A stretch of DNA of 64,000 nucleotides from assembly GCA_022559845.1 (NCBI GenBank), contig CM040126.1:48044458-48108457 (forward strand), written 5' to 3'. The position numbers and the translations under genes were made by a program. The notes under the pieces are model-generated. The model was not told the origin of the DNA and did no database searches. It saw only the letters and a program-made list of their open reading frames with translations. The number at the start of each line of letters is the position of its first letter. Position 1 is the first letter of the stretch. Shown one piece after another: positions 1-11,690 of this stretch. The stretch comes from Amorphophallus konjac (lineage: Eukaryota; Streptophyta; Magnoliopsida; Alismatales; Araceae).

Positions 1-1755
1 ACCGAATTCGGGTTGACGGGCAGCTTCGGGTGTTGATTCGGCTACACGCGTGTTCACGACCGTGGGGCCCACGTGCTGTCCGGAGGGGCCGTGTGGGACC
101 CGGTGGTACCTCTGTAGTGGAGACACTTGGAGAAGCGCTCCCCGGGCTGGCGGCACGCTGGTTCACCGGCCGGAGGCCGGGCGGCTCCGTTCGGCACCGG
201 TCGGAAAACCGATCGGAAATATGCCGGTTCTGTATTTCAGCGCGCGCTCCGGCGAGAACGGACGCTGCGATCAGCACCGGTGTCGGAATGTGACGAGATC
301 AGAGCCGTTGGAAAGCTGCTTCGAAGTACTACAATCTAGTGGCCTTCATAAAAATTCACCAGATTTTTACTTTGTGTTGGCGAATTTTATATGCTGTTGT
401 TGTACAGTAACCGAATACTCAGATCTGCAGACAACTTCCCTGTTGATTGCCTTTGACCGTGAAGTAGATGTCCGAATTTGAAGATGTGTTTTTATCAAGG
501 TTGTAGGAAATTGAACAAGAAAATCAGGACTATTTTTGGATTTGGATTTGGAGGTGGTGGTGATTAGTTATGAGTTTTGAAGTAGAGGGTGGTCGGATCT
601 GGGATCTGACTAAAAATACTGTATCAGAGGAAGAACATGAATTTCTAAAAATAGCTAGAAGGCTGATAAAAAATTAATAAAATTTGTGAAGGTATAGGGT
701 GATGGACAGAACTCTCAGTAAAATTGGGAGGGATTGGATAAATCAAAAGATGGTCGGAGGGGGAGAACGCAGAGGTTCTATCACTGTAGACAGAAACCTG
801 GCAGATCTGGGATGACAGGTTGGACGAAAATGTAAAAATACTAAAGGATAGAATTTTGACGTGAAACTTTAAGTGGATCTTGGGATGCAAGGGATGAACA
901 CACCATAAAAAATTTAGATCAATCCAAGCTCGTGGGTGAGATAGACAATTCGTGGAAGCTGCTATGGTCGGATGAAGACAGAACTGCAGAGGCGGCTCGA
1001 TGGCGGCACGAACGGCGGCGGCGACGGCACAGACGATCACCGGAGGTTGAGAGGGGATGAAAGAAGATAGAATACACTCTAGATCTGGGGTTGGGGATGG
1101 AAGAACAGTAGGGGAAGAGAGAGGGGCGCACCAAGCTTCAAACAACTCAGCAATTTTCTGATTTTTTTCATTGAATTTCATATGAAAATACAAGGTTATA
1201 TATGACTCCAACCAAATCAATTGTGCACCCTAGGATCTAGGGAAGGGGATTGAAGGGCTGGGATGCAATGTGAATCAACACACTTAATACATATTTTAAT
1301 CTAACTTGACCATTTCTTTTCAAACTTAGACTAATTCCATTCCAACTCCACCTAAATCACACCTAACAAGCCTAATAAGGCCAAAAGAGATGGCGCCCCC
1401 CTTCATGGGCCAAGGGCCATTCATGGGCCAAGAGCCACCCAATATATCATGCTAGTCATGGGCCATTCCCACTTAGATGGCCCATGGGAGAGTGGAACCC
1501 AATTTGGGCCTTAAGTGCCTTAATGACCCATTTAAAACCAAATGACCCAATATGAAGTAGCACCCTTAAGTGGACCTAAACCATGATACCTAGTAATGGA
1601 CTCTTCCTAGAAATGTGGCCCAATGGCTTAATTAAGCCTTACAAAGGAGCCCAAATGAAAGAAATCAAAAATTACACACTTTCAAGCCAATACAACCCAT
1701 ACTACACACCTATACAAGCCAATACATACAATACAACCCATAAGCTCTTAATGTC
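1..1755. other. Unassigned repeat-like DNA, no gene
   Basis: No convincing gene is visible. Bases 1-300 are GC-rich with small inverted repeats (for example CCGGTCGG, four A, then CCGATCGG near 197-216). Bases 290-480 have the feel of transcribed LTR sequence. Bases 1380-1560 carry several copies of 'catgggcca'. The stretch up to 1755 directly abuts the truncated Tat coding remnant. Reading frames here lack any recognisable domain. Confidence 0.4.
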
Positions 1756-1761
1756 CTCATC

Positions 1762-2471
1762 AGCAAGCCATCGCAGACTTCTTCGCTGAGCACCCAGTAC
1801 CAGAAGATTGTCCGCTGGAGCCAGAGCTTCCTGAAGATGAGACCATGGAAGTCAGCCAGGTGCAGCCCTCATTGTGGCAGTTATACTTTGACGGTGCATC
1901 CAGAATTGATACCTCGACAACTAGGTCAGCCAGAGTCAGGGCAGGGGCAGGCACAGTCCTGAAATCTCCAGAGGGAGAAGTCAGATATACATCATGTTCA
2001 ATAAACAAGCCCTGCACAAATAATGAAGCAGAATATGAAGCCCTAATAATTAGGCTATAGATTGCTCTGTCCATGGGAATTCAGATGCTGGAAGCATTCG
2101 GGGATTCCATGCTAGTTATAAAATAGTTGGAAGGAGAGTTCGATGTGCGGAAGCAAGAACTCCTTCCTTATTACCAGCTGGCACTCCGCCTGATGATAAG
2201 ATTCTATTTCATCAGCATCAAGCACATCAACCGAGGAAGGAATGCTCAGGCGGATCCCCTCGCAAAGCTGGCCGGTTCTTTGGCAATCCCGCCAGACACA
2301 AGCCTGAATATAACAGTAATTAATCGGCGGCAGGTCCCCAGTGTGACAGAGGTCCTGGCTGATGAACAAGAAAATGAAGTGGCAGTGGCGGAAGGAATCC
2401 AGCAGCCCGATTGGCGGGAGCATCTCCTACGTTGGTTTCAACACCAACAACTCCCGAAAGAAAAAGAATAA
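1762..2471 (+). pseudogene. Archaeal-type RNase H (aRH) remnant of Tat pol
   Basis: Translation shows the Tat second RNase H: LYFDGAS (about 1891), a GAGTVLKSPEGE segment, the CTNNEAEYEAL motif and later IKHINRGRNAQADPLAKLA. These match the catalytic-core pattern (D, E, D, D) of this domain, which degrades RNA in RNA-DNA hybrids during reverse transcription. Two in-frame TAG codons interrupt it (about 2058-2060 and 2124-2126), both at positions where relatives have Gln, so both look like CAG to TAG changes. The fragment is therefore non-coding now. Identification rests on motif recognition from the Tat family; no database search was made. Confidence 0.75.
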
Positions 2472-2474
2472 AGA

Positions 2475-3714
2475 ATGAAGCTCTTGAGGGTCAAAGACTC
2501 TTATGAAATGAGGAATGAAACTTTGTTTCAGATAATGGCGGATGCCCAAAAGAAGATCTTACTCCGCTGCTTGTCTCCAGTAGAAGCTTGGCAAGTAATG
2601 CAAGAAATCCATGCCGGGTCAGCCAGGGCACATCAAGCCGGTCCGAAAATGAAAATTGAAATAAAGAAATTAGGCTACTACTGGCCCTCTATGTTTGACG
2701 ACTGTTGCAAGTTCGCTAAAGCCTGCCAGAAGTGTCAAGAACATGCCACTGTGTCAAGAAGACCACCGGCGCCACTGCATCCTACCGTACCAAGTTGGTC
2801 GTTTGCTCAATCGGGGTACAAACGTGGTAGGGCCGCTACCAGCATCTTCATTAGGATGCAAATATATCTTAGCAGCAACAGATTACTTCTCCAGATGGGC
2901 AGAAGCAATAGCACTAAGACAAGTGATGGGGGAATTGGTCGTCATATTCTTCCGACAAAATATAATATTCCGGTTTGGGATCCCCAGCCGAATTATCTCC
3001 GACAATGGCAGTCACTTCAGGAACCAGAAGGTGTACCGACTAGCCAACAAACACAAGATTGATTGGAGAACATCATCTCCCTACTACCCTCAAGCCAACG
3101 GACTTGCAGAAGCCTTCAATAAAACGCTATGCACCATGCTAGCGAAGACTGTTAAGGATAATAAAAGAGATTTGGAAGAAAGGATGTACGAAACACTCTG
3201 GGCTTATCGTACAATTTACAAAACCCCAACTGGCTGCTCACCTTACTCCCTCGTGTACGGGTCGGAGGCTGTGGTGCCAATTGAATTGGAAGTTCCCTCA
3301 TTGCGAGTCACCATCCAGCATGGGTTGGTTAGCAGCGAGCAGAATAACATGGAAAGAAGACTGGAAGAGCTCGCCGAGCTCGAAGGAAAGCGTCTCCGCG
3401 TGCAACAAAATATCCAATTATTCTAGGCTCGCATGACCCGTGCTTTCGATAAGCTGGTCAAAAGACGAGAATTCAAGAAAGGTGACCTGGTAATGGTTAA
3501 AAGAAGAGAAGTGATGGCCTCCAATCCCAAGCGGAAGTTGGTTGAAAATTGGATCGGACCATATATTGTCCGCCGAGTATATGAAGGGGGTGCCTATGTT
3601 CTTGTTGATCACAAGGGAGTAGTTCAGTTCTCCCCTCTTAATGGGAAACATATGAAGCTGTATCACGCAGTCCTACCGGCATCCCAAGAATGCCCGAAAC
3701 CCGCCTTGGTCTAG
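2475..3714 (+). pseudogene. Integrase remnant of Tat pol
   Basis: The zinc-binding HHCC part is present (HAGSARAHQAGPKMK, then CQKCQEHA, about 2608-2750). The catalytic core follows with SDNGSHF (about 2998) and YPQANGLAEAFNK (about 3085), and a C-terminal part with the LVKRREFKKGDLVMVKRRE segment to about 3714. Three lesions are visible: a one-base insertion near 2810 after 'FAQ' that shifts the frame, the first catalytic Asp read as Asn in the NVVGPL motif (about 2823-2840), and an in-frame TAG at 3424-3426. The enzyme cannot be functional. It once inserted the element cDNA into chromosomal DNA. Confidence 0.8.
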
Positions 3715-3734
3715 TGGCACTCCGCCCTGATCGA

Positions 3735-4262
3735 GCTCTCAAAAAATTACAATATCGCCATTACGGACCTTACGTCCAAATCGGCGAAAACTCTTCCTTT
3801 GCGTTAGCATTGTCCCCCCTTGCTAACGAATAAACCCCCTTTCGGCGCAAGGCTGCGTGCCCTAGCCGACTCTCTTACGATACTGCCATTACGGACCTTA
3901 CGTCTGAATCGGCAGAAATCCTTCAATTGCGTTAGCATTACCTTCTTGCTAACGAATAAACCCATTCCCGGCGCAAGACTTCGTGTCCTAGCCAGCTTTC
4001 CTACAGTACTGCCATTACGGGCCTTACGTCTGAATCGACGAATGCTCTTCCTTTGCGTTAGTATTTATCCTTACCAATGAATAAACCCCCCTTTTCGGCG
4101 CAAGGCTGCGTACCCCAGCCGACTTCTGCACGTTATCGCCATTACGGACCTTTCGTCCAAATCGGTGCAGAAACTCATCTCTTGCGTTGGTATTTGTCCT
4201 TACCAACGAATAAACCCCTTTTTCGGCACAAGGCCGTGTGCCCTAGCCAACTGTCATATGCT
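3735..4262 (+). repeat. Tandem repeats of about 124 bp, hairpin-rich
   Basis: About four diverged units lie just after the integrase remnant. Each contains three successive inverted repeats: CGGACCTTACGTCCG (stem CGGAC/GTCCG), CGTTAGC with its partner GCTAACG, and a weaker GGCGCAAGGC..GTGCC pair. The same family recurs at 31615-31975. Tandem repeats between integrase and 3' LTR are common in Tat elements. Confidence 0.8.
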
Positions 4263-4374
4263 ACTACGTAGGGTCAAACACCACATGATTGACCCATCCT
4301 CGTTTTCTCACTCTATGTTCAAAAATGAATGAAACGATAAAAAAAGGAAGAAAAAAAGAAAAGAAAAATGGGGC

Positions 4375-4567
4375 TTAAAATAGAGGTGCCCCGCCGGCCT
4401 CGTTCCTACACTAGGGCGAGGGCAAAAATGGCTATAACTCGGCTGCGGTGAAAACCCGAAAGGGCACTACAGGTAAAATCGGGTACCCCACCACGTGAAA
4501 ACCCGAAAGGGCGTGTGGGCAAAAGCAAGAGAGGGCTGGCTTCGGCGAAAATTCGAAAGGGCGCATA
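4375..4567 (+). repeat. Copy 1 of the 'gaaaacccgaaagggcg' block
   Basis: This block, about 190 bp, has three repeats of 'tgaaaacccgaaagggcg' following 'gaggtgccccgcc'. A second copy is at 5650-5865 and a third at 32020-32240. It marks the non-coding 3' region shared by the two Tat-like elements in the window. Confidence 0.8.
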
Positions 4568-4639
4568 AGTCAGTAATGTGATAATTTAAAGTTCCTCTTC
4601 ACCCTCATCCTAATGAAACCCCAAAAAGGACGATCATCA

Positions 4640-5560
4640 TAAGTCTCTCTATGAACCAGTGTTCGACCCTTGTCATCATCGGCAGGATCGGTCAACGTTT
4701 CCCTTAACTTGGACCTTCCGTTCTTGTTAATGAATATATTTTTGCTTCGGAATTTAACCAATGTCAAAGAACGAACTGTGTTCGACCCTTGTCATCATCG
4801 GCAGGATCGGTCGACGTTCCCCTTAACTTGGACCTTCCATCCTTGTTAATGAATATATTTTTCCTTCGGCATTTAACCAATGTTGATGAACGAACCGTGT
4901 TCGACCCTTGTCATCATCGGCAAGATCGGTCGACGTTCCCCTTAACTTGGACCCTTCGTCTTCGTTAATGAATAAACCTCCTTTGCTTCGACATTTAGCC
5001 AATGTCGGCAAACAAGCCAGTGTTCGACCCTTGTCATCATCGGCAAGATTGGTCGACGTTCCCCTTAACTTGGACCCTTCGTCCTTGTTAATGAATAAAC
5101 CTCCTTTGCTTCGATATTTAGCCAATGTCGATGAACAAACCATGTTCAACTCTTATCATCATCGGCAAGATTGGTCAACGTTTCCTTTAACTTGGACCCT
5201 TCATCCTCGTTAATGAACAAACCTCCTTTGCTTCGACATTTGACCAATGTCGATGAACAAACCGTGTTCGACCCTTGTCATCATCGGCAAGATCGGTCAA
5301 CGTTTCCCTTAACTTGGACCCTTCGTCCTCGTTAACGAACAAACCTCCTTTGCTTCGACATTTGACCAATGTCGATGAACAAACCATGCTTGACCCTTGT
5401 CATCATCGGCAAGATCGGTCGACGTTCCTCTTAACTTGGACCTTCCATCCTTGTTAATGAATATACCTTTCCTTCGACATTTAGCCAGTGTCGATGAACA
5501 AACCTACATTTGACCCTTGTCATCATCGGCAAGGCTGGTCAACATCTCATCAGCCCGGGC
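4640..5560 (+). repeat. Tandem array of about 120-bp units (about 8 copies)
   Basis: Units begin with 'gacccttgtcatcatcggc' and end with 'aatgaataaacctcctttg'. Each unit holds an inverted repeat (TTAAC..GGAC, short loop, GTCC..GTTAA). Some copies also keep a 'tcggcattt..aatgtcga' dyad. The array is part of the Tat 3' non-coding region. Several reading frames run through it only because the unit length is close to a multiple of three. Confidence 0.85.
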
Positions 5561-5649
5561 TTCCCGTCCATTGCTAGCAGACAAGCCCTCATCCATTCCG
5601 GATTCGTTCCGTGAATCAAGTACAAAGAAAAAAAAAGAAAAGAAAAATG

Positions 5650-5865
5650 AGGTTTAAAATAGAGGTGTCTCGTCGGACTTACTCAGATATTCTGAGTAGG
5701 GGCAAAAATGGCTGTAATCCAACTGCGGTGAAAACCCGAAAGGGCGCCGCAGGCAAAATCGGGTACCCCGCCACGTGAAAACTCGCAAGGGCGCGTGGGC
5801 AAAAGTAAGAGGGGGCTGGCTTCGGTAAAAACCCGCAAAGGCACTTAAGTCAGTAATGTGACAAA
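5650..5865 (+). repeat. Copy 2 of the 'gaaaacccgaaagggcg' block
   Basis: It repeats the block at 4375-4567 with point differences. It separates two arrays of the same 120-bp repeat family, so the repeat-plus-block unit appears to have been duplicated as a whole. Confidence 0.8.
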
Positions 5866-5959
5866 AAAAATGATGATGAATAAAAAAATGGGGCGAATGA
5901 TGATGATGAAATGATGAGGTCATATTCTCATTTGTCACTTAATTCCTACAAAGGTTCCC

Positions 5960-6560
5960 GTACGAACCTTACGCCTACGAACCTACCTTTGCTTTGGCAT
6001 TTATCCAACGCCGATGAACAAAATCCCATTGACCCTTGTCATCATCGGAAAGACCGGTCAGCATCCCCTTAACCCGAACCTTCCGTCTACGTTAATGAAT
6101 AACTTATCTTGGCTTCGGCATTTATCCAATATCGATGAACAAGCTATCATTGACCCTTGTCATCATCGGCAAGACCGGTCAACATCCCCTTAACCCTGAC
6201 CTTCCGTCCGCATTAATGAATAACCTATCTTTGCTTCGGCATTTATCCAATGCCGATGAACAAGCTACTATTGACCCTTGTCATCATCGGCAAGACCCGT
6301 CAATATCCCCTTAACCCGGACCTTCCGTCCGCATTAATGAATAAACTTATCTTGGCTTCGACATTTATCCAATACCGATGAACAAGCTATCATTGACCCT
6401 TGTCATCATTGACAAGACCGGTCAGTGTTTCCCTTAACCCGGACCTTATGTCCGGGTTAATGAACAAGCCTTCCCTTTGCCTCGGCCTTAAACCCGTGTC
6501 GACAAATAAACATGCCGTCAACCTTTGTCGCCTATGGCAAGGTCTACAAATAAACCTCTG
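5960..6560 (+). repeat. Second array of about 120-bp units (about 5 copies)
   Basis: These units are related to those at 4640-5560 but form a distinct subfamily ('taacccggaccttccgtccg'). The best copy, near 6234-6260, contains TCGGCATT, a 5-base loop and AATGCCGA, a perfect 8-bp stem. Arms in neighbouring units have decayed by transitions. Confidence 0.85.
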
Positions 6561-6876
6561 GTTCTACCCTCCGGCCCTTGATGGCCCGTAAACCTCTCTC
6601 CTTATCCCCTGGCACTCGGCCTAGGTGGATCAGTGGTCCCAAGGAGAAGTTGCGCCATGGTGGAGCGAACCCCTCACCCCTTCCCTGAAGGTGTGAGCGC
6701 TCTCCTGCCCTAGCAACTGACATACCCCGGACTAAGCAAATTGGCTCGGCAAGCAGATGTGCAAAATAAGACAACGAAAGTTTTCCATTCAAACATATAG
6801 GGAAAGATACATGTTACCCGGGGCACACCCCCCCGGAATACGTGAAGGTTCACAAAAAGGAGAGAAAATAATAAAG

Positions 6877-7930
6877 CTATTGCAGAGAGCGATGGAAGAT
6901 GTCCTCAAGCTCCAGTAGCCCTAAAGATGGGTAACGGGCCAGCTCCTGTAGACGGCTTTCCTCGGCCTGCAGTCGCACCAATTTCTCCTCAAGCGATGCG
7001 GCCTGCCCTTCTGCCAGCTCAGCCGCCTCTGTATGTTGGACCCACAGCTGGTCGGACAGTGCCAGTTCTGCTTTGGCCGGGTCAAGTTCGGCGCGGAGCT
7101 CGATTATCCGAGTCTTCAAAGAAGCCCGGTTTTGGCTAGAATCGTCGGCAGCATCCCGCATATGCTGGGCAGTTCCCCTCGATGACTGAGAGGCAGTATG
7201 ACACTATGCCCTTTCAAGTTTTGTGGCCGCCATTTGATCTATCAAGCTGTGGCCGATGAATTCCCTCTTGTTCACGTGCTTCAGGAGCAGAATTACTCGC
7301 TGCACCCAATCCTCCATGGGGCAGCCAAAAGCCAGCAAGGAGCGGGAGAGGTGTTCCGCAAGGCCCCTCAACTGCACATAGGTCAGCTCTGGGCGAACTG
7401 TCACAGTCTCCCGCAATGTCTCCAGATACTGCCACACTAGGTCACTCGATGATTGCAAACCAAGTGATGGCGTGTCCAGGAGATGAAAATCTACACGGCT
7501 GTCAACCGCAGCCCAAATATCATTGCTCGGCGCAGAAGATGAGGATGGTATGTCTTGCAAGGCGCCCGCGCCAAGACTGGCCCTGGCAGACAATGCAACA
7601 GGGGGACTGTCAATGATAGCGACTTCTCTCCCAACTTCTGGAGAGAGCGCCGCGTCTCGACCCTCAATAGCAGGAAGCGGTTGGTCACTATTTCCGGCCC
7701 CTCCAGCTGCTACCAAAGATGATTCAATGGCAAGGGCTGCGGTCATCGAGTCCCCGGTCACTTCTTCCATAATCTCACCCTCCTCTGCCCCAGGGAGGCC
7801 TTCTCCACTCTGAAGTGGCTTATCGGCGATAACAAGTTGCTGCTACTCCAAAGTCACGGCTGACGGCTCAGACCCGGCAACCATCCCCGACGCTTCTGAG
7901 CCCGCCACCATGATATAATCCTTTGGATAC
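6877..7930 (-). pseudogene. 3' exons of the Tat antisense gene (coiled-coil end)
   Basis: Two open stretches (7770-7204 and 7161-6877) belong to one reading direction. The first begins after a Ser/Pro/Ala-rich region and contains SSSSAPSNDIWAAV and WQYLETLRETVTVRPELT. The second is a strongly heptad-like coiled coil (LKTRIIELRAELDPAKAELA). A stop between them (about 7204) and one near 7840 suggest decay, or missed splice sites. A C-terminal coiled coil after a disordered linker is the usual layout of the extra antisense gene carried by plant Tat elements, as I know it. Its function is unknown. Confidence 0.5.
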
Positions 7931-8009
7931 CGCAAGGCTATGGGCCTCAAGACTGGCGGGAATAATGGTGGATCTGCACAGAGAGGCGGTAGAGGTACCT
8001 TCACGGTGA

Positions 8010-9079
8010 TCACCGGCGAGGTGACCTCGGCCTGACTAGCAAAAGCCTACAAGAGAAAGAGAGCATAAGGATCTCAGAAGGCCAGCATGATGGCCAGACG
8101 AGAATAAGCACGAGACTAAAAAATGCAACTTTTACCTCAGCCGGCATTAAGCTCAAGTCTGCAGCAGCAGGAGCTACCATCTCTGTCGCCTTTGACCCTT
8201 CTCCCACCGAATGACCTGGTTGCCCAAAGCTACTCAACATCAGCCGTGGAGGACTAAAAGTCGTAAAGTCGCTCTCATAGGCGGAAGACACCCCGTCATC
8301 CTCGGCCTCTATTCCCATTAAGGGGAAATCCTCGTCACTCGAGCCGCTGCCATAGTGCACCTACTCCGACGTGGATGAGCTTTGAACCAACATCGATTCT
8401 TTCTCTCTCAAAGCCGGTGGTCCTTCACTTGAGACGCCTCCCGCCGGAGCCTCTTGCTCAATGAGAGCCTGCTCAGCCAACTCTGTGACAGGGATAGCAG
8501 GCAAGCAAGCTCCAGGAGTGAATTGACTTCCTGGAATTACCTCTTGCTCCGCAGAAACTCCCTCGGTTGATTCCACGACAGGGGGAGAAGGTGGTCGAAT
8601 CTCGACTGAAGTTGAGAAAAGGGGAGCACCCATGTGAGCCCAGGGGATAATAAACTATAGAAATCTGCAACTGGATAGATCATCAATTACCTTCTATCTC
8701 ATGGCTGGGCGTGGGGGGAGGGCAGATCTGCCTGCACTACATCCTCTCTCTCTTCGGCTCCCGCAGAGGTGGCAGCCGTTTAGCGCGGCCAGCTGCGTTT
8801 GTAAGAATAAGAATTGACCTATGTTGCCAAGATGATGGCGGGGCACAAGATGAGAGGTATACCTCGGGTTACGTGAGCTGAGGGACGGGAGGCCTCGAAT
8901 TCTTCAAATGAGACCACACTCGGAAGGACAACTGCTAGTGCTGGGTCTACGATCTTCTTCCGACGGGCCCGCTTTGCTCGAGTAACTGCTTCCCGGACTT
9001 GGGACCTCGTTCGCTTTCGTGAGTCCCCCGGAGGAAGCGGTGTCGTAGTAGGGGCAGCTTCGGGAACTTCAAAATACAC
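8010..9079 (-). pseudogene. Middle, low-complexity exons of the Tat antisense gene
   Basis: Three open stretches lie in the same direction. 9079-8819 has a basic segment resembling a nuclear localisation signal (RTRSQVREAVTRAKRARRKK). 8633-8361 and 8360-8010 are acidic and Pro/Ser-rich (GSGSSDEDFPLMGIEAEDDG). A plausible splice donor (GAG then GTAAAAG, about 8134) closes the last one. They are best read as the disordered linker between the N-terminal domain and the coiled coil. Exon boundaries are guesses from splice-like motifs. Confidence 0.45.
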
Positions 9080-9661
9080 CGGCTTCTAAGCTTTTATTAT
9101 TAGCTCCCTAAAATGTTTGGTCTCCTCCGAAGTGAGCCCGAACTGCGCATATACGAAGGGGAAAGAGAAGAGGTGACATACACAACAGCGAACAGGGAAA
9201 CCCAAAGCTGAAGACAAGAGAAAGAAAGATACATGCTGGTCCTATGTAAAAAGAAGAAAGTGGCCAGTAGAATAGTGAAGGCTCCTTGTCCCTGGAGGCG
9301 GCCTCACAAATTAACCAGCATATGTCTCCTATCACCTCGCACTATTCGACCAGCAACGCAAGGTCCGCATGGCCGCGAGAGGACAGACGATAATACAGGC
9401 TGAGGTGGTCTAGCCCCCATCCGTCGGCATACTTGAAAGAAAGGAGAACGGGTTGACCCAATATGCTTTCACTAGGGCCACCCACTGAAAGTCCATGAGA
9501 GCACAGCAATGTGAACAACCAGGGAGTGCCTTCGTAAAGCGTCGGCCGTCGATCTTATCTCCTGATGAAAGTCCTTTAGGGATAAAGCTGATCATTCTCG
9601 GGACACCAAGAAGCAGTAGAAGGCATCGGCTCCTCCACTAGCAAAGGAATCTGTTGGAGGA

Positions 9662-10494
9662 TCAGTGCTCGCCACTCATGTGGCATAGGCCTTGAAGTGT
9701 CTTCAAGAAACCAGCCTTGCTGATCTTCGACAGTTTCGGTTCGATCTTGGATGAACGTTGCTTGGCAGCTTTGTGCACCTCCACATAGCTTGCTACTGCA
9801 GTGTTCGTCCGAGATTTCAACTTCTTCAAGTAAGTCGGGTCGATGTCTAAAGCAGGCACCGGCTGGGAATCCAAAAATTTGCACTCTGCTAAGGCCCAAC
9901 ATTCTCTTCTCGAGTTCCTATAGAAGCCCGTGTGTGCATTCCACCATTTGATGTATTCTGGAGTTACACGGGGAAAGCGTGTAGGGGCCAAAAATCTGAT
10001 TGAAGCTGCCTCTCGGTGATGAAAATAGTCCCACCATGTGTGAGCTTCATCATTCGATACTTGGCCCGCCCGGGCCCTATTCGGAAGCGCAAACTGGGTG
10101 GAGGTGGTAGGAATATGCTGGTCATAACTGAAATTCCGACTGAATCGGAATGGGTAGTAAGGCTCCAGCCATAAAATGCCACTCTTGCGAAAAACCAGGA
10201 CGCTCGGCCTTATGGACAACGCCCAATCAATCAGCTTTGACTCCAAAATTGGCCTCGTGCACTTGGCGTCAGAAATGGGGTGAACATATTCCTCCACCTC
10301 GTCGAGACGACACTCCCTCATCCTGTTCACCAATGGACTAGAGTGAGCAGCCAAACTCCAAAAGTGCAGAACCCCCGGGAAATCCAGTGGAACTTTTGTC
10401 AGTTTGCCACGAATAGCAAAGAGCTGGTCTGCCACTCGGGTCGGCTCAACACTGGCGAATTCTATCATCCTGGGAACCAGCTGCGCCTGTAGAT
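9662..10494 (-). CDS. N-terminal domain of the Tat antisense gene (PMD-like)
   Basis: An open stretch of about 270 codons has FDYPF-like and WW motifs: PYYPFRFSRNFSYDQHIP, WWDYF, FLAPTRFPRVTPEYIKWW. These resemble the plant mobile domain-like proteins found antisense in Tat elements; this is my recollection of the family, not a search. A splice acceptor (CTACAG) ends at about 10495, and a short upstream exon is possible at 10726-10619, closing with CCAG then GTATTC. That short first exon plus small intron copies the layout of PMD genes A and B in this window. A TATA box lies upstream at 11208-11216. The protein could be nuclear. Its role in the element life cycle is not known. Confidence 0.5.
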
Positions 10495-11207
10495 TCTAAG
10501 AAATCCACTTAGAACAATTAAAAATAAAAGGATTAAGCATGCACGAGGTGCTAATAAGGAGAGTGATCGCCAGAGGGGTTACCTCAAAAAGAAGGGAAAT
10601 TGATCGTGAATACCTGGTGAGAAAAGGGATGCAGGATGATTGTGGATTTCTTCCTCCTCTTCTATCGGCGGCCGAATGAAGGGGGTTTTTCTTCTTGATT
10701 ACCCTTAAACAAATCACAAACAACAAGATAAAAGGGATTAGCCAAGTGTGTGTATATCAATCCTCAAGTAGAATAAGATGATGAAATAATAGCATGAATT
10801 GTGCACCTTTTGGTTCTTTTAAAACCCCTAAGAGAATTAGGGAGAGGAAAGGAGATGCAAACTAATGCAGGAAAAGACTGATGCTGATCGATGATGATAG
10901 GATGATGAATGAGGATAAGATGATAATAAGATGGATAATATCCTTGCTGTTCCTGTCAACAGTAGAGGGAGAAACCAATATATCAGCTCGTGGCTAGTGC
11001 AACAGGAGGAAGCAGACCACCGAAGGATCAAAAGGCTCGTGCAGAAGAGAGGAAAACTTCTCTGCGTGAAAGAATCTACTGCTCTCTGCGTCGATCTCTC
11101 TGTTGCTCTCTGTGTTGCTATTAGCTAAAGCTCCCTCTCTTTTTTTCGTTGTTCTCTTCGTTTCTTCCTGCTATCAGCTAGCTTCGCGCGAGCTCGACGC
11201 AGGGATG

Positions 11208-11216
11208 TATTTATAG
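11208..11216 (-). promoter_or_regulatory. TATA box of the Tat antisense gene
   Basis: Read on the minus strand the site is CTATAAATA. It lies about 490 bp upstream of the possible first exon and about 130 bp downstream (in transcription direction) of the dyad array at 11340-11690. The antisense gene therefore appears to have its own promoter, not LTR-driven transcription. Confidence 0.55.
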
Positions 11217-11339
11217 GATGCAAAACACAGATCTGGTGGGATAAGAACAGGCAAGACTCATCTATGCAAGGTCTCTACTTCCTTAATCGAACATGGTGAC
11301 CAAACATAGCAGGGAACTCTCCAGGAAAGGTATGTTCAA

Positions 11340-11690
11340 GCAGGACTCGGAAGGGTGGAAGATGACCCACGGAAAGGCGTTAATCGAAATTGACGACCTG
11401 GAACAAGGCGTTAATTAAAATCACGACTGGGAAAAGGCGTCAATTCATGGATTTAATTTTAGTAATGAAAACATTCTTTATTTGAAAATGATGAAGAGAC
11501 GCCTGAGAGAGAGGCGTTAATTCAAAACATGACCCATGGAGGGACGTTAATTCTTATTTTCTAATTTTGAGTAGGATTCGTAAAAGTCCAGAAACTGATG
11601 CCTTTTGGATCAGTCGTCCTTTCTTTGAGAAAACGCCCCGGCCCAAGCCGTTATTTAAAACACGCCCTACGTAGAGTCGTGAATTACAAA
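11340..11690. repeat. Array of short CpG dyads upstream of antisense-gene TATA
   Basis: Six or more imperfect inverted repeats follow the pattern 'attgACGcC, 7-10 bases, GGCGTtaat'. Clear examples are ATTGACGACC..AGGCGTTAAT (11387-11416) and ACGCCT..AGGCGT (11501-11518). Spacing is irregular (about 35-60 bp). The same dyad recurs at 12880-13045 upstream of PMD gene A. Confidence 0.65.

Noticed and set aside
645..1220. Minus-strand open frame of 191 codons
   Set aside because: Ser/Pro/Leu/Ile-rich with no domain, no promoter or splice context, and overlapping frames of similar quality. It is chance in A/C-rich sequence.
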